A DNA stretch of 9,574 nucleotides, from contig JAHEEB010000094.1 of assembly GCA_024640925.1 (NCBI GenBank), positions 1 to 9,574 on the forward strand. The letters run 5' to 3'. Positions within the stretch are counted from its first letter, which is position 1, and each line of letters begins with the position of its first letter. The DNA comes from Bacteroidota bacterium. GTDB taxonomy: Bacteria > Bacteroidota > Bacteroidia > Bacteroidales > UBA10428. The position numbers were made by a program, and so were the translations under genes. Below are positions 1-5,202 of the stretch, one piece after another. A model generated the notes under the pieces. The model was not told the origin of the DNA. It made no database searches and saw only the letters and a list, made by a program, of their open reading frames with translations.

Positions 1-623
1 AGATTACTATCCCAATCTTCATAAATTGTCTTTACCTGAATTTGTTTATTTTCAGCACGGTCTGAATTTAATTGAAAATTCCGGAATGAAATGCCATCTA
101 CATTCAGTAAGTCTAATCCACCTTCAGTACCTACCCATAAAACATCTTTTGAATCTCTGAATAAAGCGTATATTGTGTTTCCCGATATACTACCTGAAGT
201 TTTTTCTTCGAAAAAAAATTGAGTAAACCGTTTTCCCAGACTCATGTTGATTAAATGGTTGCTTAACTTATTCAATCCAAAGTCGGTTCCTATCCATAGA
301 TTTCCATACTTATCTTCGGCAATAACCTCAACATAATCACTCGAAAGAGATGAGGAATCATTAGTTACATGACTAAATATATCGTATTGTGTACCGTTAA
401 ACCTGCACAGTCCTATTGATTCGATTCCCAACCATAACGTACCTTCCGAATCCTGAAATACAGTGCGAACTGTTTCTCCGGGTAACCGATGAGCTTCTCC
501 GTAATTTTTTAATCGGATACTGGTAGAAATAAGCTTACCTTGTTGTAAAGCCCAGGAATTTAAATTCTGAAAAAACAACAAGATGATAATTAAGCAGTAA
601 AATAGTTTGTTTGAGAAAGGCAT
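1..623 (-). CDS. Propeller-type sensor protein, N-terminal part (Reg_prop repeats; probably a hybrid two-component sensor), truncated by the window edge
   Basis: The frame reads without a stop from ATG at 623 to the left edge, giving 207 codons. Residues 1-26 form a signal peptide or anchor (MPFSNK, then a Leu/Ile/Phe stretch, then SWA). After it come repeats of the two-component regulator propeller family: VRTVFQDSEGTLWLGIE at about 52-68, VEVIAEDKYGNLWIGTD at 98-114, IYALFRDSKDVLWVGTE at 151-167, and the start of a fourth (VKTIYEDWDSN) at 197. The xDxxGxLWxGT core is clear in each. In this family such repeats build periplasmic seven-bladed propellers that sense glycans or other ligands, usually followed by a Y_Y_Y domain, a membrane helix and a histidine kinase or DNA-binding output. 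None of that C-terminal part is in the window, so whether this is a full hybrid sensor, a diguanylate cyclase or a plain propeller protein is inference. No strong TAnnTTTG box was found upstream. Confidence 0.9.
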   Translation of the reverse strand, partial: MPFSNKLFYCLIIILLFFQNLNSWALQQGKLISTSIRLKNYGEAHRLPGETVRTVFQDSEGTLWLGIESIGLCRFNGTQYDIFSHVTNDSSSLSSDYVEVIAEDKYGNLWIGTDFGLNKLSNHLINMSLGKRFTQFFFEEKTSGSISGNTIYALFRDSKDVLWVGTEGGLDLLNVDGISFRNFQLNSDRAENKQIQVKTIYEDWDSN

Positions 624-827
624 GTTTTGAGTACCTATAAATTCTATTTAGAGTCTTAAAGTTATTTTTTACTTTTTAATTTATCCTTATTTAGTCAAAA
701 AAATGAGAAAAGAAAGTACAGGTTGGGAATCAGTTTCTGATTAGAAATTAAAGGAAGAACCTTGGTCGTTAATTAGAATATAATCCGGGATATCGTAGCA
801 AACTCAGGGCTAAAGCCCCCCTGCACG
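624..827. other. Intergenic region without a recognisable gene
   Basis: This stretch separates the minus-strand sensor from the plus-strand ATPase remnant. It is AT-rich, has stops in all frames I read, and carries short dyads such as TTTCT-GATT-AGAAA near 733. Its right end, from about 791, is GC-richer and REP-like and is listed separately. The missing 5' part of the ATPase gene is not here. Confidence 0.5.
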
Positions 828-830
828 GCA
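791..830. repeat. Possible REP-like GC-rich hairpin at the edge of the ATPase remnant
   Basis: A G+C-rich island in AT-rich surroundings. Its core CAGGGCT-AA-AGCCCCCCTG (805-824) folds as an imperfect hairpin, with CAGGGCT pairing to AGCCC...CTG and extra C residues bulged. The island ends where recognisable ATPase coding sequence begins. From memory, elements with a GGGCTAAAGCCC core recur between genes in many Bacteroidota; I could not check copy number here. Confidence 0.35.
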
Positions 831-1306
831 TGTTCAATTATTTTTGAGGCAGAGAAAGAAGAAAAAAAAGTAATGTACCGCCCGCCTAAAGATATTTATG
901 AACCATTTTTTTTGGCAAAAAAATATTATTAAGCTGAATGCAAGGTATAAGTATGCTAGTAATAACTCTTCTTATCTATTTTATAGGGTTAAACTGAGGG
1001 TATTCTGAAAAAGCAGTAAGGGCTTTAACATTTACAGCCTTAATCGCAGGGAATGTGGCTGTCATTCCTTCTAAGCGTTCGTGACATGAGAATATATTCA
1101 GAATATTAGTAACTCCTAATAAAACTGTGAAATGGGTCGCAGGAGGAGCACTATTATTAGTCCTGAATGTCACTTTTCTTCTAAACTTGTTTCTATTTGA
1201 AAAAGTAAGTACTGATCAATTGTTTGTTTGCGGTACAGCAATTATTTGGTTTGAAATTTACAAAGCACTTAAAAACAAACACCTGAAAAGTACGGAAAGA
1301 AGTTAA
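828..1306 (+). pseudogene. Decayed C-terminal fragment of a P-type cation-transporting ATPase
   Basis: Two frames read together give the membrane C-terminus of a P2-type cation ATPase. The first frame from 828 gives ACSIIFEAEKEEKKVMYRPP then KDIYEPF, matching the family's DPxCSxxFExE...MxRPPR...EPLF segment after the phosphorylation domain. At the eight-T run (906-913) the reading must shift: removing two T restores PFFGKKI. The second frame continues through MQGISMLVITLLIYFIGL and SEKAVRALTFTALIAGNVAVI, then RILVTPNKTVKWVAGGALLL, FLLNLFLF and AIIWFEIYKALK, ending at TAA 1304-1306. That frame has TGA at 935-937, 995-997 and 1082-1084. The third sits where the family has the conserved Trp of NRSW. 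The N-terminal ATPase core (Walker-like DKTGT, nucleotide domain) is absent upstream, so this is a ruin and not a sequencing slip. Family assignment is confident; the ion is unknown. Confidence 0.85.
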
Positions 1307-1356
1307 TTAACGTTAATATAAAATAGGGAAGAGTTCAAATATTGCTCACTTTTCTT

Positions 1357-1364
1357 TATCTTTG
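1357..1364 (+). promoter_or_regulatory. -7 promoter box TATCTTTG for the 101-aa gene
   Basis: A perfect match to the Bacteroidota TAnnTTTG box, ending 10 bases before the ATG at 1375, so the transcript would be leaderless or nearly so. A TTG lies 12 bases upstream (1342-1344), closer than the usual -33 spacing of about 19-21; at the usual distance there is only GTTC. Confidence 0.5.
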
Positions 1365-1374
1365 AATTCGCATT

Positions 1375-1680
1375 ATGAGACCGTTTAACATATATATAAT
1401 TCGTTTATTTACCATTCTTTGCCTGATATCTTTTATTAGCTGGCAAAGCGTGGAATTTCTGCCTGGCAGTTTACTTCAACTTCATCAGCAGGACAACAAC
1501 TCCGTAACTTCTGAAACGGCCTCAATTCATCTGGATGATAACAATGATATTATTATTTTAGGAGAAACCATAACTGGTTTAATGAATGTTTTTGGAAACG
1601 AAAAGATATTTCTTCCTGCAGACAATTTTATTGTTGAGAACTTTATTTTCTTTATCTGGCAACCGCCAAAAATGTCCTGA
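1375..1680 (+). CDS. Small membrane-anchored or exported protein of unknown function (101 aa)
   Basis: I do not recognise this family. The N-terminus has a basic residue (R2) followed by a hydrophobic segment at about residues 6-23 (IYIIRLFTILCLISFIS), so the protein is either exported or anchored with its bulk outside the cytoplasm. The remaining 75 residues are acidic and polar (QQDNNS, HLDDNND), with a hydrophobic patch close to the end (FIVENFIFFIWQPPKMS). Short Bacteroidota proteins with a leader and a C-terminal PP motif often neighbour metal-efflux genes, and a cation ATPase ruin lies just upstream; that link is only inference. The ATG is supported by the TAnnTTTG box immediately upstream. 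The gap to the next gene (78 bp) contains a palindrome, so it is probably a separate transcription unit. Confidence 0.6.
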   Translation: MRPFNIYIIRLFTILCLISFISWQSVEFLPGSLLQLHQQDNNSVTSETASIHLDDNNDIIILGETITGLMNVFGNEKIFLPADNFIVENFIFFIWQPPKMS

Positions 1681-1707
1681 CAAAATTTACAATCATTTTT
1701 CTTAATT

Positions 1708-1725
1708 GTATGTATTAATACATAC
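1708..1725. promoter_or_regulatory. 18-bp perfect palindrome, candidate operator
   Basis: GTATGTATTAATACATAC equals its own reverse complement over all 18 bases, in the spacer between the 101-aa gene and the DUF4405-like gene. It lies about 17 bp upstream of a -7-like box (TAAATTTC, 1742-1749), so it would cover the -33 region of the promoter for the downstream small-gene operon. This is the placement and symmetry of a dimeric repressor site. The cognate regulator is not in the window. Confidence 0.55.
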
Positions 1726-1741
1726 TTACTATTTCATTATA

Positions 1742-1749
1742 TAAATTTC
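1742..1749 (+). promoter_or_regulatory. Weak -7 box (TAAATTTC) before the small-gene operon
   Basis: One mismatch to TAnnTTTG, ending 9 bases before the ATG at 1759, with the palindrome over the expected -33 position. As for the gene before, the message would be almost leaderless. Confidence 0.3.
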
Positions 1750-1758
1750 CCATATCTC

Positions 1759-1968
1759 ATGAATATTTCGAAATCCGCTAAAAAAGTTTTACTTCTTTGT
1801 ATGTTAGTTACTTTTATCATAACAATAGTTTCAATTGTATTAGTTGAGATAAATCCAGTATTTGGCGAATTGCATGAAATAGCCGGGAAATTGTTAATCA
1901 TACTTATGATAATTCATATAGTACTTAATTGGAAAAGTCTTACATGTCTTTTAAAAAAAACAAATTAA
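1759..1968 (+). CDS. DUF4405-like two-helix membrane protein (69 aa)
   Basis: The protein has a basic N-terminus (SKSAKK), a first transmembrane helix at about residues 9-29, a short extracytoplasmic loop (EINPVFGELHE) and a second helix at about 41-58 that ends in HIVLNWKSL. The pattern LHEIAGKLLIILMIIHIVLNW matches the histidine-bearing segment I associate with DUF4405 proteins. His39 and His53 are 14 residues apart, the spacing seen for heme ligands in several membrane cytochromes b; a heme role is inference. Family members are often longer, so this may be a minimal form. The next gene starts one base after this stop codon, indicating co-transcription. No Shine-Dalgarno is visible. Confidence 0.7.
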   Translation: MNISKSAKKVLLLCMLVTFIITIVSIVLVEINPVFGELHEIAGKLLIILMIIHIVLNWKSLTCLLKKTN

Positions 1969-1969
1969 A

Positions 1970-2137
1970 ATGGATTCTTTCTTAAAGGAAAATTTCTTCA
2001 CCAGATTATTTCAGAGACTTAAAAGTACAAACAGACGAAAAATGTTGTTCTTTTTTATAGGGCTATTCCTATTGAAGTTGTTGGTTGTTTCTATGATTTT
2101 TATTGTGCCAAGGGTGATGGAATATGTACGTATCTGA
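1970..2137 (+). CDS. Small single-pass membrane protein (55 aa), unknown function
   Basis: ATG at 1970, one base after the TAA of the DUF4405-like gene, opens a 55-codon frame ending at TGA 2135-2137. The N-terminal 24 residues are polar and strongly basic at the end (RLFQRLKSTNRRK). A single hydrophobic helix follows at about residues 25-46 (MLFFFIGLFLLKLLVVSMIF), then a short tail (VPRVMEYVRI). By the positive-inside rule the basic N-terminus should be cytoplasmic. I do not recognise the family. Support for it being real is the tight coupling to the upstream gene, the coherent membrane-protein composition and the lack of a better frame on either strand. It may partner the two-helix protein in the membrane. 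Confidence 0.6.
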   Translation: MDSFLKENFFTRLFQRLKSTNRRKMLFFFIGLFLLKLLVVSMIFIVPRVMEYVRI

Positions 2138-2167
2138 AATAAATAAATCTTATAAATTATAAAAAAC

Positions 2168-2446
2168 ATGAAATGTCCCAAATGCAGCGTTACTTTATTA
2201 ATGACAGAAAAAAAGGACATCGAAATAGATTATTGTCCTGAATGTCGTGGAATATGGTTAGATCGTGGAGAATTGGAAAAACTAATTGAGCGTTCGGTTG
2301 GCGAGTCCAGTTACGATTCATATAATAAAGATAATGATAACCATTATAAACATGATGATGATCATCACGAACAATATAACCATTCCAATAATAAATACGG
2401 ATATAAACGAAAAAAAGGGTTTTTATCTGAGATATTTGATTTTTAG
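2168..2446 (+). CDS. TFIIB-type zinc-ribbon protein (zf-TFIIB family, 92 aa)
   Basis: The protein opens directly with a zinc ribbon: CPKC (Cys3, Cys6) and CPEC (Cys23, Cys26) flank a short beta segment, followed by RGIWLDRGELEKLIE. The Cys-x2-Cys...Cys-x2-Cys-RG-x-W-LDxGELE pattern is diagnostic for the zf-TFIIB family of small bacterial zinc-binding proteins, whose role is largely unknown. The second half (about 47-79) is low-complexity, rich in Asp, His, Asn and Tyr (HDDDHHEQYNHSNN), and may bind further metal ions. It ends in a basic stretch (KRKKG) and a hydrophobic tail (FLSEIFDF). It follows the 55-aa gene by 30 bp with no promoter box I can see, so it is probably the third gene of that operon. 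The last codons and the TAG lie inside a 15-bp hairpin. Confidence 0.9.
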   Translation: MKCPKCSVTLLMTEKKDIEIDYCPECRGIWLDRGELEKLIERSVGESSYDSYNKDNDNHYKHDDDHHEQYNHSNNKYGYKRKKGFLSEIFDF

Positions 2447-2464
2447 AATCTAAAAATCAAATAT
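2432..2464 (+). terminator. Perfect 15-bp hairpin overlapping the zinc-ribbon stop codon
   Basis: ATATTTGATTTTTAG (2432-2446) is exactly complementary to CTAAAAATCAAATAT (2450-2464), leaving a three-base loop (AAT). The TAG stop at 2444-2446 is in the left arm. A T run (2478-2484) follows about 13 bases beyond the stem, further than in a classical intrinsic terminator, so it may serve as a terminator or as a 3'-end stabilising structure. Confidence 0.5.
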
Positions 2465-2493
2465 TCTGAACATGTAATTTTTTTAATATGGAA

Positions 2494-2538
2494 AAGAACC
2501 ATTACAATTTATGGTACTCATAATGAGTAATGGTTCTT
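2494..2538. terminator. 12-bp inverted repeat, possible bidirectional terminator
   Basis: AAGAACCATTAC (2494-2505) and GTAATGGTTCTT (2527-2538) are perfectly complementary around a 21-base loop. The loop itself holds a small TATG/CATA dyad. A-rich sequence precedes the structure and TTATTATTTATTTT follows. It lies about 30 bp beyond the first hairpin, so the plus-strand operon ends in two successive structures. A small repeat element or protein-binding dyad are alternatives. Confidence 0.4.
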
Positions 2539-2670
2539 ATTATTTATTTTCCTTTGATTCGGAAATAATTCAGTTGGATTTAATCTTTTTCCATAAATAA
2601 TAAACTGGTATACCACTAGGTATAATTTCTAAACCCAAATTAATCAGAAGCCTGTGTTAATATGATGAAT

Positions 2671-2699
2671 AAAAAAAAGGCATTTTCATGCCCTTTTTT
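2671..2699 (-). terminator. Intrinsic terminator of the T9SS-cargo gene
   Basis: Read on the minus strand, the sequence is six A, GGGCAT, a short loop (GAAA) and ATGCC, followed by eight T. The core stem is GGCAT/ATGCC and the flanking A and T runs extend it with one bulged base. It starts about 20 bases after the stop codon of the 763-aa gene. It could also work on plus-strand transcripts. Confidence 0.75.
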
Positions 2700-2718
2700 A
2701 AATTATTATGTTTGTTTT

Positions 2719-5010
2719 TTATTGTTTTATCAACCGTATGTTGGATGTTTTATCCGAAGAATTGATACGAATTATATATATACCAGCATGTAATTTACTC
2801 AGGTCCACGGTTATTTGTCCTTTATTTACATACGAAGCTTTGAATACATTCTGTCCGCTTAGATTAAGGATTGTTACCGACGTTTCATTGATTACCTGGC
2901 CGAGGTCGATAGTAACCATATCGCCAGCCGGGTTCGGGTAAACCGACATTTCATTATCAATTTCAGTATTGATAGAGTTACTTTTACCAATGGTAAAACA
3001 TGCAGAAGTGTCGGAACAACTATTTTGGCTTATAATTACAGCATAATTCCCGGAAATTGCATTACTGTATGATTGAGCAGTTTCTCCGCTAATAACGGAA
3101 TAATCAGAACAATTAACCCATTTAAAGTTCCCTTCGGTTGCATTAGCTGTTAAAACTGACCCGTCCTGAGTAACACCGGAATTAACTGTATTTACAGTCA
3201 ATGTGAGTACAATTGTTGAGTCGCAACCTAAAAATGAAGAAAAGGTTTCGCTATATGTTCCGGATACCGTGAGGGTTTGTGACCCAAAAATGTATTCTTC
3301 TCCATTACAAATTGTAGCTGTTGCTGTTTCGTTATATGGAGGATTTATTTCAACCTGAACAGGTACCCTGTTTTGACTAGCACAATTATTAAAAGCTTCG
3401 ACATAGTATGTAGTTGGGTTTGTCAGTGACTCTGTTGTATAGGTCGGACCGGTAAAAACAGGTTCGTTGTCATACAATCCTGCATACCACTTCATGGTTC
3501 CTGATCCTTCTGCATTCAGGACTGCTTGCGATCCCTTGCAGGTTATTACATCTGTAGTTGTTGGGTTTGCCGGTTTTGCAGAATCCGATATATGCAAACT
3601 TATACTTGAGCCATTATTGCTTAAATTTGTATCAAAAGCCGAGGAATTAATTATATTGGCATACATGGTAATTATACTATCAACCTTGCTTGTATCGGTT
3701 ATTCCTTCGAAATAAAGTAAAGCGCTGTCGACAGGTGCAATAGATGGGATTTCCCAGTATCCCGATGCTTTAGTATATTTTCCATTGACTGCATTGAAAC
3801 CGTTTAATTTAAACCCTATTGGGAAAGCAGTTGTTGAAACTACATTCATTGCTGTATCCAGCCCGGTGTTTTTAATTTTAATTAAGTATGATATACTGCT
3901 TGAATCGCACAAAGTCCCGGAACGGCCACTGATTGATATTTCCAAATCGGCACTATCAGAAGGTAATTCCCCGAATACCATTACCCGGTTCATATCCCTT
4001 ACGCATAAAAACAATCTTCCGTTTAAATCCGAACTTATGGTATATGGACGGGACACAGATCCTGAAGGATGATAATAACCTGTATTTGTAACAAAATCGG
4101 GTTGACCTAATACAACAGTTGCTTTCTCGTTATTTGAAACAGGCACAGAATCCCAAATAGTAATCCTGTTGTTCCAAAACTCCGATACAGCAACTTTTCC
4201 ATCAACTGTAACTGTTACTCCAACAGGCCAAAATAAAGTAGAATCCGAACATCCGCTGGTTGAAATCCCGAAAACTGTCTGGCCAATTACAACTGTGGCA
4301 GTATCACCAAATGTTTCAGGAACCGAATCGTAAATTACTATTCTGTTGTTAAATTGGTCTCCGATTAACAATTTGCCATCGGGTGATAAATCTAATCCCC
4401 AGGGATGATTTAGTTTACCCGATGCATTACCGGAAGAAGTTGTAACCATATCGAGCTGGCCAATAACATAATCGGCAGGGGTGTTATTCATTGTCGGAAT
4501 AGAATTCCACACTAAAATTCTGTTATTATATAACTCTGAAACCAATAATTTCCCGTCAGGTGTTGTTAATACACCACAAGGATAACCAGAATAATTGCTT
4601 ATAATAACATTGGCTGGTTGATTATCAACTGTTGGAATAGTATCCCATATATAAATTAGTCCGGAACCAAAAGCAGCAATTAACCTATTACCATCGGGGG
4701 TCCAGTCTACCCCACTTGAAGAACCTGGTAATTCGATAGTAATATCTGCAGGTTGTCCGTTCCGTGCAGGCAAAGAATGCCAGATTTTTACAGATTCTCC
4801 AAATTGTTCTGCAACCGCAAGCATACCTTTCGAACTTATAGCGCAATAAACAGGACCAAAAGTAATTGAATCACTGGTATTATCAATATTTGTTGTGAAA
4901 TTCGGTTGTCCGATAACCATACTGGCACTTTGGAAGGTTGTGAAAACCTGTTGTGAATACAGGAAGCTACCGGCCGATACTGCAAGTAGAAAAGAGAATA
5001 ATTTTTTCAT
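2719..5010 (-). CDS. Secreted propeller protein with DUF11-like and Ig-like domains and a T9SS C-terminal sorting domain (763 aa)
   Basis: ATG at 5010. Residues 1-20 form a signal peptide (MKKLFSFLLAVSAGSFLYSQ). Residues about 30-350 hold six blade-like repeats of roughly 55-60 aa, with recurring PDGKLLVSE-YNNRI-VWNSIP-x-N-xPADYVIGQ segments; IW-D-S/T-x-P recurs at 76, 121, 167, 226 and 285, an NHL-type propeller pattern. Residues about 355-475 resemble a DUF11 domain (YLIKIKNTGLDTAMNVV...LSNNG). About 480-556 is an Ig-like module (WYAGLYDNEPVFTG...TTYYVEAFNN). About 560-607 is the Bacteroidota module TATICNGEEYIFG...YSETF...GCDSTIVLTLTV, and about 610-674 a Cys-containing module. Residues 688-763 are a type A sorting domain (SVYPNPAGDMVTIDL...GQNVF...LHAGIYIIRI). 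It should pass the Sec system, then the T9SS, and be displayed on or released from the surface. Its ligand is unknown. It is monocistronic, divergent from the ABC gene. Confidence 0.92.
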   Translation of the reverse strand: MKKLFSFLLAVSAGSFLYSQQVFTTFQSASMVIGQPNFTTNIDNTSDSITFGPVYCAISSKGMLAVAEQFGESVKIWHSLPARNGQPADITIELPGSSSGVDWTPDGNRLIAAFGSGLIYIWDTIPTVDNQPANVIISNYSGYPCGVLTTPDGKLLVSELYNNRILVWNSIPTMNNTPADYVIGQLDMVTTSSGNASGKLNHPWGLDLSPDGKLLIGDQFNNRIVIYDSVPETFGDTATVVIGQTVFGISTSGCSDSTLFWPVGVTVTVDGKVAVSEFWNNRITIWDSVPVSNNEKATVVLGQPDFVTNTGYYHPSGSVSRPYTISSDLNGRLFLCVRDMNRVMVFGELPSDSADLEISISGRSGTLCDSSSISYLIKIKNTGLDTAMNVVSTTAFPIGFKLNGFNAVNGKYTKASGYWEIPSIAPVDSALLYFEGITDTSKVDSIITMYANIINSSAFDTNLSNNGSSISLHISDSAKPANPTTTDVITCKGSQAVLNAEGSGTMKWYAGLYDNEPVFTGPTYTTESLTNPTTYYVEAFNNCASQNRVPVQVEINPPYNETATATICNGEEYIFGSQTLTVSGTYSETFSSFLGCDSTIVLTLTVNTVNSGVTQDGSVLTANATEGNFKWVNCSDYSVISGETAQSYSNAISGNYAVIISQNSCSDTSACFTIGKSNSINTEIDNEMSVYPNPAGDMVTIDLGQVINETSVTILNLSGQNVFKASYVNKGQITVDLSKLHAGIYIIRINSSDKTSNIRLIKQ

Positions 5011-5059
5011 AGTCCCTGGATTATAAATTTATTTGTAATAACTTTTAAATAAACAATGT

Positions 5060-5089
5060 TAAACTTCATCTTGTACGGTGAAACCTAAG
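5060..5089 (-). promoter_or_regulatory. Weak promoter candidate for the T9SS-cargo gene
   Basis: On the minus strand, TTTC, 18 bases and TAACATTG resemble the TTTG / TAnnTTTG pair with one mismatch in each element. They lie about 50-80 bases upstream of the ATG at 5010, inside the divergent intergenic region. No better match was seen. Confidence 0.25.
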
Positions 5090-5172
5090 AATTGTTATCA
5101 CACTTTTGAGCATTATCTAATAATAATCAATAATTTATTATCTTTTAAAACAATCCTTTGTATTTCAGCACT

Positions 5173-5180
5173 TATCTTTG
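5173..5180 (+). promoter_or_regulatory. -7 promoter box TATCTTTG for the ABC exporter
   Basis: Perfect TAnnTTTG match 22 bases before the TTG start at 5203. A TTTG lies 12 bases upstream (5157-5160), the same short spacing as the box at 1357-1364; no TTTG sits at the usual -33 distance. The divergent region 5011-5202 holds nothing else I can name. Confidence 0.5.
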
Positions 5181-5202
5181 CCTACGATAAGTCTCGAATA
5201 AA

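Noticed and set aside
935..1084. TGA read as Trp or selenocysteine (alternative code or recoding) in the ATPase
   Set aside because: TGA ends the complete ABC gene, Trp is TGG throughout, the N-terminal half is missing and a frameshift is also present; decay is the simpler reading.
976..1173. 65-aa open frame on the minus strand
   Set aside because: It lies opposite the ATPase remnant, whose plus-strand reading matches a known family; the minus frame has no coherent features.
2011..2220. 69-aa minus-strand frame
   Set aside because: Antisense to the 55-aa gene and the start of the zinc-ribbon gene; composition mirrors the AT-rich opposite strand.
3467..4072. Plus-strand frames inside the T9SS-cargo gene
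   Set aside because: The minus-strand protein has a signal peptide, recognisable domains and sorting domain over the whole span; these are shadows, as is 2708-2941.
5118..5143. AT-only inverted repeat (ATAATAA / TTATTAT) in the divergent promoter region
   Set aside because: Seven AT-only bases in very AT-rich DNA are expected by chance.
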